DNA of 64,000 bases from Gammaproteobacteria bacterium (GCA_018970145.1 JAGWWY010000001.1:372001-436000); one strand, 5' to 3'; positions 1 through 8,664 are shown, numbered from the stretch's first letter. Notes: generated by a model not told the origin, from the letters alone. A program made the numbers and translations.

Positions 1-203
1 AAGGTGAGTGGCTCCGCCGAGCGGCCGACAACCGAGTGGCTGACAACCGACACACTGAAGAACAGTAGGACAGTGAAACCTCTCGAAACTCGCACCGGCG
101 TCTCCTCAGTCTTTGCGAGTCGATTGTACGGTCTTCGAATTCACGACGCTTGCGACCTTGACGTTACCTCCGGCGCTCCGATCGCGGAGTTTTTTCGGCT
201 AAC

Positions 204-215
204 ATGTCCGGACAT
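204..215. promoter_or_regulatory. Palindromic operator candidate, copy 1
   Basis: ATGTCCGGACAT is a perfect 12-bp palindrome ending 26 bp before the start of the hydrolase gene at 242. The identical palindrome occurs at 8677-8688, in front of the convergent operon. A possible -10 (TAGGCT) follows directly at 216, but no clear -35 is visible. The rest of positions 1-241 holds no gene I can support; it contains GACAACCGA twice near the left edge. The binding protein is unknown; GT-N4-AC symmetry is compatible with a GntR-type regulator, which is only a guess. Confidence 0.6.
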
Positions 216-241
216 TAGGCTAAAACTGAGAGGTCAAGACG

Positions 242-922
242 ATGGCTGCCGTGAATCCTGCCTACATCGACTCCTATACGCGTCAGTTCCGGCTCTCGCC
301 GGGCGATACGGCCTTGGTAATCGTGGACGTTCAGTACGCAAGCGGCAGTCGTCATCACGGACTCGGGAAATTACTCGCCGCTGCCGGAACTCTCGACAGT
401 GCCGCTTATCGATTCAACCGGATCGATGATCTGGTCGTGCCGAACACCCAGCGCCTTGCAGAACATTTTCGTCGGGTGGGTGCGCGGGTGATCTATGTGA
501 CCTACGGTTGCGAACTACCCGATTTCAGCGACGCACCGCTGCACATGCGCGACTGGCTCATTGCCACCAACAACACGGTTGGTCAGCGAGAGCACGAGAT
601 CGTCGATGAGATCAAACCGCTATCGGGTGATCTCGTTCTCAATAAAAATACGATGGGTGCATTCGGCTCGACGGGTATCGATGCACACCTGCGCAGCATG
701 GGCATCCGTAATGTTGTCGTTACCGGCGTCTCGACCAATAATTGCGTGGGTATGACGGCCCAGGAGGCGAGCGATCGCCAATATGGCGTCGTCATGGTCA
801 GTGATGCGACGGGCACCTGCTCGGACGAAATGCAGGAGGCGACTTTGAAGACCTTCCGGCGACTGTGGGGGCGTGTGGCCACGACGGCCGAGGTGATTGC
901 GGAGCTGCAGCGAACGCCGTGA
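242..922 (+). CDS. Isochorismatase-fold cysteine hydrolase
   Basis: This 226-residue protein belongs to the isochorismatase-like cysteine hydrolase family, whose members cleave amide or ester bonds in small molecules. The catalytic triad is visible as Asp29 (VIVDVQ), Lys135 (LVLNKNTMGAF) and Cys168 (VSTNNCVGMTAQEA), the last in the usual loop with a cis-peptide-type motif before it. The His-rich metal site of nicotinamidases is absent, so NAD salvage is not supported; ureidoacrylate, biuret or carbamoyl amidases are nearer possibilities, but the substrate is unknown. The ATG at 242 has a GAGAGG Shine-Dalgarno sequence. It leads an operon with otsB (GTGA overlap at 919-922) and is preceded by the ATGTCCGGACAT palindrome, which suggests controlled expression with the trehalose genes. 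Confidence 0.88.
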   Translation: MAAVNPAYIDSYTRQFRLSPGDTALVIVDVQYASGSRHHGLGKLLAAAGTLDSAAYRFNRIDDLVVPNTQRLAEHFRRVGARVIYVTYGCELPDFSDAPLHMRDWLIATNNTVGQREHEIVDEIKPLSGDLVLNKNTMGAFGSTGIDAHLRSMGIRNVVVTGVSTNNCVGMTAQEASDRQYGVVMVSDATGTCSDEMQEATLKTFRRLWGRVATTAEVIAELQRTP

Positions 923-1677
923 GCGTTTGTCCCGAGAGCATCCCGCCGAAGGCGTGTTTGTTTCTCGATTTCGATGGGACGTTGGTCGACTTCGCACCCG
1001 ATCCGCAGTCGGTGCTCGTCACGCCCGATCTCCTTTGCTTGCTGGCCACTCTGACTCAGCGATTTGAGGGTGCACTGGCGCTGGTCACGGGTCGCGCGTT
1101 GGGTGATGTTGATGGCTTGATTCGCCCTTTGCAGTTGCCGGTGGCAGCCTTGCACGGCACGGTACGGCGTGACGCGAAGGGCACCACGTTGATCGGCACC
1201 AACGCATCGATCGGGGAGTTCGCCGCGTCCAGTCGCCGAATTCGCGAGCACTTCCAGTACTGGGTCGACCAGCAGCCCGGCGTGATGTTGGAAGACAAAG
1301 GACTCGCATTGGCGCTGCATTTTCGCGGCGCGCGGTCACGATGGACGCCCACACGCGACGATCTCGCCGAGCTCGAGTCGATCCTCCCGCCGGAATTGGA
1401 GCTGATCTGCGGTGCGCTCGTTGTCGAGGTTCGTTGCCGAGGTGACGATAAAGGCACGGCCGTCGAGGCGTTTTTGAACGAGGCGCCCTTCCGGGATCGT
1501 GTGCCGATTTATATCGGTGACGACGTAGCCGACGCGCGGGCGATCGAGGTCGTCGAGCGTCGCGGTGGCATCGCGATTGCGGTGGGAGATCGAATCGACG
1601 CTCGATTTCACTTCCCGGACCCGAGTGCACTTCGACACTGGCTTACGCATCTGGCCTTCGGTCGTGAATCGCCATGA
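919..1677 (+). CDS. otsB: Trehalose-6-phosphate phosphatase
   Basis: OtsB removes phosphate from trehalose 6-phosphate, the second step of trehalose synthesis, in the cytoplasm. The protein (252 residues from the GTG at 919) is a HAD phosphatase: motif I LDFDGTLVD near residues 16-23 with nucleophile Asp17 and Asp19, the threonine-containing motif II region LVTGR, and motif III/IV GDDVADARA near the C-terminus. The GTG overlaps the stop of the hydrolase gene as GTGA; an open frame extends upstream but only inside the previous gene. It overlaps otsA by ATGA, so the three genes should be translationally coupled. The order otsB before otsA is common in proteobacteria. Trehalose is usually an osmotic or desiccation protectant. 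Confidence 0.93.
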   Translation: MSVCPESIPPKACLFLDFDGTLVDFAPDPQSVLVTPDLLCLLATLTQRFEGALALVTGRALGDVDGLIRPLQLPVAALHGTVRRDAKGTTLIGTNASIGEFAASSRRIREHFQYWVDQQPGVMLEDKGLALALHFRGARSRWTPTRDDLAELESILPPELELICGALVVEVRCRGDDKGTAVEAFLNEAPFRDRVPIYIGDDVADARAIEVVERRGGIAIAVGDRIDARFHFPDPSALRHWLTHLAFGRESP

Positions 1678-3041
1678 CTCGCTTGGTGGTGGTTTCCAAC
1701 CGAGTTGACCTTCCCCCAGGGGATGCGGCGCCTGGAGGGCTCGCGATCAGTTTAGCCGCGACGCTTGGTAACACTCACAGCCTTTGGTTTGGTTGGAGTG
1801 GCAATGTCGATTCCGGCAGTGATACGCCAAGAAGACATCAAAGAAACGGGATCGACTATGCGATCGTCGATTTATCGAGAGAGGACTATCGCGATTATTA
1901 CCTCGGGTTTTGTAATCAGGTGCTCTGGCCGCTGAGCCATGGACGGCGCCCGGACCCACACGCTGATAGCGATACGTGGTATCGCGCCTATCGCCGTGTA
2001 AACGCGCGAATGGCAAAACAACTTCAGCCGTTGCTACGGCGTGACGATGTTTTGTGGATACACGATTACCATCTGCTGCCGCTGGGTCATTTTTTGCGGC
2101 AAGCCGGTTGTCTGAATCCCATCGGTCTTTTTTTGCACGTGCCGTTTCCCGAGCTGCCTGATGATTCGGTGACTCGGGAGTTGATCGAGGATTTATCGGC
2201 CTACGATCTGCTGGGCTTTCAAACGGCTCGTGATCTGTCGGCCTTTGAAGTCACAGCGCGTCGCTACTCGAGTGATGGGGTACTGCTTGGTGATGGCGTC
2301 GCCACTGGCGTATTCCCGGTAGGCGTCGATGTGGATTCGCTTCGTCGCGCTGCCTCGGCGATGACGGATGAGGCCGCGGCACGCTGGTGGTCGGCCGGTC
2401 GGTCCACGGTGCGTATCGTGGGTGCGGATCGTCTGGATGACAGCAAAGCTTTGCCGCAGCGCTTGCGTGCCTACCGAGAATGGCTGATAGATTTTCCGTC
2501 CGGGAATCGTCCGAGTTATCTGCAGTTCGTCACGCCGTCGCGACTTGAACTAGCTGCGCATCGCCAGTTGCAGGAGTCTCTCCACAACGAGGTAGTAACC
2601 TCAAATTATTTTGATGCCCTACGGTGTGTTTTTACAGCCGTACCGCACACTGAGCTGATGGGGATTCTGGCCCAGGCTGACATTGGCTTGGTCACTCCTC
2701 GGTACGACGGAATGAACCTGTTGGCAAAAGAATTCGTGGCCGTGCAGCCGGAGGAGAATCCGGGTGTCCTCGTGCTCTCGCACGGCGCAGGAGCGGCGGT
2801 CGAATTGGAGGCGGCCGTGTTGGTGCAAGCAGATGACGAGGGCGATCTTCTAGAGGCGCTACGCCGCGCGATCAACATGCCCCTGTCGGAGCGTCGCGCG
2901 CGGCATCAAAAGCTGCTTGGTGCATTGCGTCGAAACGAACTACCGCGCTGGCGCGAGCGCTTCATCGACCGTTTGCTCGAGGTTTGCGGTGCTACTGAAC
3001 GAGCACCCGTCCTGAACCGGCGCGGGCGACACCAATCCTGA
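1674..3041 (+). CDS. otsA: Trehalose-6-phosphate synthase
   Basis: OtsA is a GT20 glycosyltransferase that joins UDP-glucose and glucose 6-phosphate to give trehalose 6-phosphate. Family motifs run in order: SNRV at the N-terminus, PGGLAISL, WIHDYHLLPLG, GLFLHVPFPE, a DRLDDSKALP segment and YDGMNLLAKEFVAVQ followed by NPGVLVLS near the C-terminus. At 455 residues it is slightly short for the family. One deviation is in the DRLDYSKG loop, where Tyr and Gly become Asp and Ala (DRLDDSKALP); whether this changes donor or acceptor use cannot be told from sequence. It overlaps otsB by 4 bp. Its last 50 bp overlap the 3' end of the convergent selD gene. Confidence 0.93.
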   Translation: MTRLVVVSNRVDLPPGDAAPGGLAISLAATLGNTHSLWFGWSGNVDSGSDTPRRHQRNGIDYAIVDLSREDYRDYYLGFCNQVLWPLSHGRRPDPHADSDTWYRAYRRVNARMAKQLQPLLRRDDVLWIHDYHLLPLGHFLRQAGCLNPIGLFLHVPFPELPDDSVTRELIEDLSAYDLLGFQTARDLSAFEVTARRYSSDGVLLGDGVATGVFPVGVDVDSLRRAASAMTDEAAARWWSAGRSTVRIVGADRLDDSKALPQRLRAYREWLIDFPSGNRPSYLQFVTPSRLELAAHRQLQESLHNEVVTSNYFDALRCVFTAVPHTELMGILAQADIGLVTPRYDGMNLLAKEFVAVQPEENPGVLVLSHGAGAAVELEAAVLVQADDEGDLLEALRRAINMPLSERRARHQKLLGALRRNELPRWRERFIDRLLEVCGATERAPVLNRRGRHQS

Positions 3042-4029
3042 CGAAACCTGCGCTCTCGAGTTCTGCGACCCTGTCGTCTGACACCGCCGCTAGAAGGCCG
3101 CCTGACGTTTGTGGGTCTTGCAAGATCGCCAGTATCGCCGGATCGACATTCGGCAAGTTCGAACCATCGCGTCGGTGCACCGAGGTTTTCACACCGGCCG
3201 CCGCCGCCGCCAATGCGCCGGGCAAAAGAGGCAATAGGCGCGCCTCGAGTACGAGATCGACGCCGGACTGTAGCGCCATTTCACCTGCGTGGCCGAGCAA
3301 GCCGTATCCGGTCACATCGGTCACCGCATGCGGTCGAGAATCTTGGGATCGCAACGCCGCCGCAGCAACGCGATTCGTCTCGCGCATCACCTGCACGGCG
3401 GCCGGTAGATACTCAGGGGATTGGCTCGAGAGCAGCAGGCCGGTTCCAAGTGGCTTCGACAGCATCAATACGTCGCCGTCGCGGGCCCCGGATTTTCGCC
3501 AAATATGCCCCGGGTGGACAAAGCCGATCACGCAGAGACCGAACACCGGTTCTGCACAACGTATCGAATGCCCGCCGAGAACAGCGCCTCCGCAAGCGGC
3601 GACAAGCGCGGCGGCGGCTCGATTGACCTCGGTCACGACGGAGTTGGGAACCGACGACGGGAATCCGCAGACCGTCAGCGCGATGACGACGTCCGCGCCC
3701 ATGGCGTAGATGTCACTGACCGCGTTCGCTGCTGCGATGGTGCCGTAGTCGTTCGGGTCATCCACGACGGGCGGAAAAAAATCGATACTCGCAACCAAGG
3801 CCCGCTCCTCGTTGAGCGGGTAGACAACGGCATCATCCGCGGGTTGCAGCCCGACGAGCGCGTCGCCGTTCGTCAGACCGGTGGCCGCCGCGGTCGCCAC
3901 CAACAGCGACACCAACTCTGGTGGTGACTTCGCGGCGCAGCCGCCACAGTTCGCCAGTGCGCGCAAGCGAAATGGCGCGTCATGGGCGGACCCCTCGACC
4001 TCGGTCATCGGCTCAATCTCGTCGATCAC
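2992..4029 (-). CDS. selD: Selenide, water dikinase (selenophosphate synthase)
   Basis: SelD makes selenophosphate from selenide and ATP, the selenium donor for selenocysteine or for 2-selenouridine in tRNA. The 345-residue protein has the glycine-rich start NCGGCAAKSPPEL (Cys28, Cys31, Lys34 as candidate catalytic residues), an aspartate-rich ATP/Mg region (DDAVVYPL), GGHSIRCAEPVFG, and DVTGYGLLGHAGEM, all typical of the AIRS/PurM fold. Residue 28 is Cys, not selenocysteine. It is the last gene of a five-gene operon and overlaps the acyl-CoA dehydrogenase gene by ATGA. No selA, selB, selC or mnmH lies in this window, so the user of its product is elsewhere. Its setting after catabolic genes is unusual. 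Confidence 0.92.
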   Translation of the reverse strand: MIDEIEPMTEVEGSAHDAPFRLRALANCGGCAAKSPPELVSLLVATAAATGLTNGDALVGLQPADDAVVYPLNEERALVASIDFFPPVVDDPNDYGTIAAANAVSDIYAMGADVVIALTVCGFPSSVPNSVVTEVNRAAAALVAACGGAVLGGHSIRCAEPVFGLCVIGFVHPGHIWRKSGARDGDVLMLSKPLGTGLLLSSQSPEYLPAAVQVMRETNRVAAAALRSQDSRPHAVTDVTGYGLLGHAGEMALQSGVDLVLEARLLPLLPGALAAAAAGVKTSVHRRDGSNLPNVDPAILAILQDPQTSGGLLAAVSDDRVAELESAGFVRIGVARAGSGRVLVQ

Positions 4030-5333
4030 TGAATCGGTTTGACCGGTTGCGACTTGGATGTGTCGAAGCGCAGTCCCAACGTCTCAGCGATGGTCGTACG
4101 TTGAACCTCGTCGGTGCCGCCCGGAATCCGCAAGTTGCGCGCGATCTGGAACAGCTTGTTGATCGGGTTATTACGCATCACGCCGAAGCCGCCGTGCACT
4201 TGCAAGGCGCGATCGGCAACGCGGTAGAACGACTCGTCGTTGCTGAGCTTCAAGGCACAGATCCGTCGGATCTCGTCTTTCGGGCGCGGCAGGGCATACC
4301 ACGGACCCGGATTGTCGATCGTGCGCGCCACCTCGAGTGACAGCGATCGTGTCTGCAACCAATCGAGATACATGTCTGCAATCATCCATTGGATACCTTG
4401 ATTGGCTCCGAGCGGTCGATCGCCGATCTGTCGGCTTTGCACCCGCTCGAGGCTGCGCTCGATGAGGTATTTCGACCAACCCGAGCACATACCGGCGCGC
4501 CGCATCCGGGTGTAGTTGAATGACATGACCGCGATGTCGAAGCCTTGACCGACCTCGCCGATGACGGCGCTGGAGGGGAGCACCAGATCTTCGAAGAACA
4601 GTTCGCCGGTGTAACCGTCGCCAAACATGGTTTGGTAGAGGCGCCCTGTCCGATAGCCACGCCCCATCATTTCGCGTGCGTCGAACATGAAGTAGGTGAA
4701 GCTCCGCCGTCCGGCGCCCGGATCGGTCATGGCCAGTACTTGCACGACATCCGCATCGAAGGCGTTGGTGATGTACGCCTTCGATCCGTTGAGAACCCAA
4801 TCGTCACCGCGCTTGCGCGCGTGGGTCTTCATATCGAACAGGTTCGACCCCGCACCGGCTTCGGTGACGGCGTGCAGACTGGTCTTCTCACCGCGAACGA
4901 GCGGTTGGGTGAACTGTTCGCGTTGATGATCATGGCAATACAGCAGCCGTGGCGTCGCACCCTCGGACCACGAGAGCAGCGCCGGGTTCAGGCCGCAGCC
5001 GTAACCATAAACTTGTTCCTCGACGTAGATCATGTCGGTACGGCCGAGTCCGCCACCGCCGAGATGAATCGGTAAATGTGCGCTGTAAATACCGGCCTTG
5101 CCGGCGGCGCGCATAATGTCGCGGCGGGCAGCAATGATCTCCGGATGCAATTTGCCGTCGGCATCGAGGAACAGCCGTTCGTCCTCGAGACGATGTTTGA
5201 GTGCCTCCTCACGCGGCACAACCTCGTCGCGGTGCAGCGCACGCACGCGCGCCAGTATGTCCGTCAGATGCGTGGGTGGATTGAGTTCTGCGTCGAGCGG
5301 CGAAGCGTGGTGGGTCGGCATGATGCTGTTCAC
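4026..5333 (-). CDS. Acyl-CoA dehydrogenase family protein
   Basis: This 435-residue flavoprotein has the three acyl-CoA dehydrogenase domains. The N-terminal helical domain carries YVEEQVYGYGCGLNPAL. The middle beta domain has TEAGAGSNLFDMKTHARK and VLNGSKAYITNAFDAD, which bind FAD. The C-terminal helical domain has RALQVHGGFGVMRNNPINKLF and RIPGGTDEVQRTTIAE. It should oxidise an acyl-CoA thioester at the alpha-beta bond and pass electrons to ETF. Gly replaces Glu at the medium-chain enzyme's usual base position (IPGGTDEV), so the base must lie elsewhere, as in isovaleryl-type enzymes. An internal ATG (codon 5) is an alternative start. It overlaps both neighbours by 4 bp (ATGA), so it is firmly inside the operon. 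The substrate is unknown. Confidence 0.88.
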   Translation of the reverse strand: MNSIMPTHHASPLDAELNPPTHLTDILARVRALHRDEVVPREEALKHRLEDERLFLDADGKLHPEIIAARRDIMRAAGKAGIYSAHLPIHLGGGGLGRTDMIYVEEQVYGYGCGLNPALLSWSEGATPRLLYCHDHQREQFTQPLVRGEKTSLHAVTEAGAGSNLFDMKTHARKRGDDWVLNGSKAYITNAFDADVVQVLAMTDPGAGRRSFTYFMFDAREMMGRGYRTGRLYQTMFGDGYTGELFFEDLVLPSSAVIGEVGQGFDIAVMSFNYTRMRRAGMCSGWSKYLIERSLERVQSRQIGDRPLGANQGIQWMIADMYLDWLQTRSLSLEVARTIDNPGPWYALPRPKDEIRRICALKLSNDESFYRVADRALQVHGGFGVMRNNPINKLFQIARNLRIPGGTDEVQRTTIAETLGLRFDTSKSQPVKPIQ

Positions 5334-6661
5334 TCCTCAAAGATAACGGGCATGGGTTCCGGCGCATCGGGCAGCGCCAAAGTCGGGTGGGCGCCGGGCC
5401 TGTGTCCGATGAAGAACGGGCGATTGGCGAGGCCCAAGAGCAACGGTAAGACCTCCGCGGCACGCAACCGACCGCATTCACCCGTCAAGGCGTGACGCTC
5501 GCCGAACCCGGTGACCGCGTCGGCACGCAGGCTCGGCGCTGCCACGACGAACGGCGTTGGGTCACCGCTATGCAAAAGACTGCCGACCGATGGCGAGGCG
5601 TGATCACCCGTGACGGCGACGACCGCGCGACGCGCGAGTTCGGGCAGTGCGCTCAGACCGGCATCGGTAGCGGCGATGACGTCGCGTTTGAAGTGGGGTT
5701 TTTTGGAGTGTCCGGCCTCGTCAGTCGCCTTGACGTGGACATGCACGAACGCGTTCGACTTCAAAAGCTCAGCGGCTGCCGCGATTCGTCGATGCATATC
5801 GCCTGCCGCGTCGGTGGGATCGTACGGAATGTCGACGAGGTCCATGCCGAGCACTCGAGCGAGTCCTCGATACAGTGCCGTATCGGTGATGGCTGCACCG
5901 CGCACTCCGATTGCAGTCTTGAAAGAGGGCAGCGCGGGGTCGAGCACGCTCGCCCATTTGGTGACCGCGACATCGAGCATCGGTAATCCCGCTGCGCGTC
6001 GTTCGGCGTTGATCGGATGACGGAGCAGTATCCGATGGCTCTCGATCAACCAAGTCTCCAGTGCGCTCGCGAGCGCCTCGGCTGCCACGCGATCTTGCGC
6101 TTCGGGTAGCGCAGTCGGGCGCATCCACGGGTGAAGGTGGTCAAACAAACTGTCGCTGTCGCTGACTTCGTGGCTGTGCGCGCCATGCGCGCACAACACC
6201 GACTCGCCGGTGCGCAGCGGTAAAAGATCAAATTGAATACCGGCTTTCGTTCGGCCGCTCAAGGCCGCGAACAACGCGGCGCAAGCCTCGGCATCTTGTT
6301 TTGGTCTCGCGCGAGCACCGAGGTGGAGAACGTTGTCGCGCGGGATGCCCGCGCGCAGCGCCAAATGAAAGAGTGGTACTCCGACGGGCGGATTGAGTCC
6401 AACGCCGAGCGCCTCGATGGCGGCGCGTCCGGGAAAGGCGATATCGCCAAAACCAAAAAGTGCCCAATGCGCGTGTTCGCTAGACGTAGCGCGACCCGGT
6501 CCGAAGGGAACATGAACGCCGTTGATCCCCACCGCGGCCAGCGCATCGAGATTGGGGGTCGACGCAGCTTCGCACGGCGTTTGCCCATCGAGCTCCGAGG
6601 CGGCGCGGTCGCCAAGACCATCCAGAATCACGAGCAGGATGGGGAGACGATCATCCACCAT
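5330..6661 (-). CDS. Divergent archaeal-type phosphoglycerate mutase (ApgM) family protein
   Basis: This 443-residue protein belongs to the alkaline-phosphatase superfamily branch of cofactor-independent phosphoglycerate mutases of archaeal type. Metal and phospho-site motifs are present: VILDGLGDR (Asp14), the nucleophile region TSSEHAHWALFGF (Ser60/61), VHVKATDEAGHSKKP and VTGDHASPS. However, the segment that in ApgM reads roughly VAFRCN is here PLFHLALRAG (about residues 96-105), and the DRRAGR-like segment is also altered. The phosphate-transfer machinery is kept while the phosphoglycerate contacts look changed, so a different phosphoryl substrate is likely. The frame stays open upstream to 6991, but that part lies within the neighbouring gene; ATG 6661 places the metal motif at the expected N-terminus. 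It overlaps its upstream neighbour by 11 bp. Confidence 0.8.
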   Translation of the reverse strand: MVDDRLPILLVILDGLGDRAASELDGQTPCEAASTPNLDALAAVGINGVHVPFGPGRATSSEHAHWALFGFGDIAFPGRAAIEALGVGLNPPVGVPLFHLALRAGIPRDNVLHLGARARPKQDAEACAALFAALSGRTKAGIQFDLLPLRTGESVLCAHGAHSHEVSDSDSLFDHLHPWMRPTALPEAQDRVAAEALASALETWLIESHRILLRHPINAERRAAGLPMLDVAVTKWASVLDPALPSFKTAIGVRGAAITDTALYRGLARVLGMDLVDIPYDPTDAAGDMHRRIAAAAELLKSNAFVHVHVKATDEAGHSKKPHFKRDVIAATDAGLSALPELARRAVVAVTGDHASPSVGSLLHSGDPTPFVVAAPSLRADAVTGFGERHALTGECGRLRAAEVLPLLLGLANRPFFIGHRPGAHPTLALPDAPEPMPVIFEE

Positions 6662-7199
6662 GCCAAGCTCCGCTGTTCTGGTTGAACCAACCGCTGAGCA
6701 GCTCGCGCGCGCCGGGGGGAACACTCTTTGGAACCTCGTGAGTGCTCCGCAGCGTGTTGCGCACATCGGATGCCGACAACCGCTTCGCTGGGTCGCCGTC
6801 GATGACCAGCGTCGGATAGCCCGCCATATCGAACCGGCGCACCTTCTCGCGCTCCCACTCGGAGAAAACGCGAACGAGTTGGGGCGTCCCGAGCGGCACC
6901 AGCGCGGGCCACCGTTCGCTCTGATCGAGTGGAAACGCGACGATTTCCCAAGACGACCTTGCAATGCCGTCCTCGATGAGTGCCGCTTCAATCAACTGCC
7001 TGCGCTGCCACAGGGATAGCGGATTGGATTCGGCCAGATGTCGGTGCCGGCTGCTCGGATGCTGCTCGCGATGCTCCTCGTCCGGGTTGGTGATCCCGAT
7101 CAAAATCTTCGAGGCGCGATGCAACGCGAACCGAACCATCTCCAGGTGTTGGCAATGGAAAGGTTGAAAGCGACCGGTGAACGCGATGAGTGGCAGCAT
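6651..7199 (-). CDS. Archaeal-type nicotinamide-nucleotide adenylyltransferase-like protein
   Basis: The 182-residue protein is a nucleotidylyltransferase of the HxGH superfamily, most like archaeal NMN adenylyltransferases (NadM), which form NAD from NMN and ATP. The N-terminal motif is LIAFTGRFQPFHCQH, where the normally glycine-containing HxGH is HCQH. The acidic loop ITNPDEEHREQHP and the C-terminal LSASDVRNTL (compare ISGTxIR) complete the active site. Because both signature motifs deviate, another pyridine or phosphoryl substrate is possible. ATG 7199 is chosen because the GRFQP motif should sit within about ten residues of the N-terminus; an upstream ATG at 7238 would overlap the MmgE/PrpD gene. 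It is the second gene of the operon. Confidence 0.8.
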   Translation of the reverse strand: MLPLIAFTGRFQPFHCQHLEMVRFALHRASKILIGITNPDEEHREQHPSSRHRHLAESNPLSLWQRRQLIEAALIEDGIARSSWEIVAFPLDQSERWPALVPLGTPQLVRVFSEWEREKVRRFDMAGYPTLVIDGDPAKRLSASDVRNTLRSTHEVPKSVPPGARELLSGWFNQNSGAWHGG

Positions 7200-7212
7200 G
7201 ACGTTGGCTGAC

Positions 7213-8631
7213 TTATGCCTGCAAGGCGACGACATCACAAAGACGCTGCAGATCCTGCGCTTTATCGAGCGCCATAACGGCCTCGATGACGGCGTCGGCT
7301 TGACTGCGTGGAATCACGAGTTGCGCGTTGTCGAAAAACTTCGCTTCGATTTCCGACTGAGTGAGCGGGCGATCGGCCGTGCCGCGATTGATTCGTTCGC
7401 GTCGATGCAGACGTCGACCGTCGCGCAGCGTGATTTCCACCTCGCCTGAGAAGAACTCTGGGAATGCCGATTCGGCATCGTGTTCGCAATGCACCTGTGC
7501 GCACAACTTCAGAATTGCCGGATCATTCAGTGACGACGCTTCCAACTCCTGCAGACCGAACTTTCCCCGAACCAGACAAGCTGCGACGAAGAAGGGCAGG
7601 CTGAACTTGGCATCGTAGTCGCTCTGAGGATGCCGCTTCGCCTCCGTCGGTTCACAGACGACCGGCATTTGATTGCGATGGATTCGCGCCGTGATGGCCA
7701 CGATGTCGGCCGCCGTGAAGCCGTGTTCCGCTTGCAGCGCCAGTGCCGCATCGCCGCAGGCGTGGTTGAAATGACAAACCGGATACGGCTTGATCGCAAC
7801 GCTGGCTGACTCCCAGGTCTGTCCGAGCGAGGCCAGCATGTCGAGTTGCGCGTCGGGCCAGCGATCGCCGAGAAACGTGTTAAATAGGCCGAACCGTCCA
7901 TCGAACGCGGCGCGCGGAGCTTCGAAATGGTGACGGGCCAGCGCTGCGGCAGTGATACCGCTCGCGGCCGCCCAACCGGGGTGAAGTCGCTTCGTCCAAC
8001 TTCCGTCGGCGAGAAATTCCATCGTGCCGCTCGCCATGCTGAGTGCGATACCTTGTCCCGCAACCAGTTGCGCGATCGACTGGCCTTCGATGTGACCGGC
8101 TGCGAGCGCCGCACCGAAAACTCCGACCACACCGGTCGGATGAAATCCCGCCTTCTGCCACCAGCCACCCGCATGCATGCCGATCCGTGCATCGGCCTCT
8201 ACCGCCAAAAGAAAGGCCGCCAGAGCGCGTTGCCCGCTACAGCGACGACGTAGACCCTCGGCTAACACAACCGGCAACGCACTCGCTGAGGCGTGCACGA
8301 CGCTCGGCGGGTGCGTATCGTCGTAATCGAGCCCGTGAATCAGGATGCCGTTCAGCATCGCAGCATCGCGCAGCGGAAGCCGCTCGTGGCGACCGATCAC
8401 CACGTAATCCCCCGTTCCCGCGATCTCGCCGATCCCCGCAGCGGTACGAGCCGCAAACTCGAATGAGTTCGAGGCGAAGGCAATGCCGATCGCATCGAGC
8501 ATGCAGCGCTTGAGATGCTCGATCACAGGTGCTGGCGCCGCGGTCAAATCGAACCCGGCGGCGTACGCGGCCAGTCGATGCGACAGAGTGGCGCCCGGTG
8601 GCGTCGAATCCGCTGATGAGGGTTCGTTCAC
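7213..8631 (-). CDS. MmgE/PrpD family protein
   Basis: This 472-residue protein is a full-length MmgE/PrpD family member. The family includes 2-methylcitrate dehydratase and cis-aconitate decarboxylase, which act on tricarboxylates. Visible family segments are GIAFASNSFEFAARTA, HGLDYDDTHPPSVVHASASALPV, HPGWAAASGITAAALA, and KPYPVCHFNHACGDAAL, covering the helical domain and the small C-terminal domain. Methylcitrate synthase and PrpB are not adjacent, so propionate degradation is not shown. I start at GTG 8631 (MNEPSSADS). A longer frame begins with the ATG at 8688, but that lies in the operator and upstream of the predicted transcription start. It heads the five-gene operon ending with selD. 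Confidence 0.85.
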   Translation of the reverse strand: MNEPSSADSTPPGATLSHRLAAYAAGFDLTAAPAPVIEHLKRCMLDAIGIAFASNSFEFAARTAAGIGEIAGTGDYVVIGRHERLPLRDAAMLNGILIHGLDYDDTHPPSVVHASASALPVVLAEGLRRRCSGQRALAAFLLAVEADARIGMHAGGWWQKAGFHPTGVVGVFGAALAAGHIEGQSIAQLVAGQGIALSMASGTMEFLADGSWTKRLHPGWAAASGITAAALARHHFEAPRAAFDGRFGLFNTFLGDRWPDAQLDMLASLGQTWESASVAIKPYPVCHFNHACGDAALALQAEHGFTAADIVAITARIHRNQMPVVCEPTEAKRHPQSDYDAKFSLPFFVAACLVRGKFGLQELEASSLNDPAILKLCAQVHCEHDAESAFPEFFSGEVEITLRDGRRLHRRERINRGTADRPLTQSEIEAKFFDNAQLVIPRSQADAVIEAVMALDKAQDLQRLCDVVALQA

Positions 8632-8664
8632 GGCTATCCCGGCAGTTGCGGTGGTACGCAGCGG

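Noticed and set aside
4..429. Open frame of 141 codons at the left edge
   Set aside because: It overlaps the hydrolase gene in another frame, shows no recognisable domain, and runs through the operator.
242..922. Nicotinamidase (NAD salvage with the NMNAT-like gene)
   Set aside because: The metal-binding His/Asp motif of nicotinamidases is missing; only the D-K-C triad is shared.
6662..6991. N-terminal extension of the ApgM-like frame
   Set aside because: It lies inside the NMNAT-like gene and the metal motif VILDG belongs within the first 15 residues.
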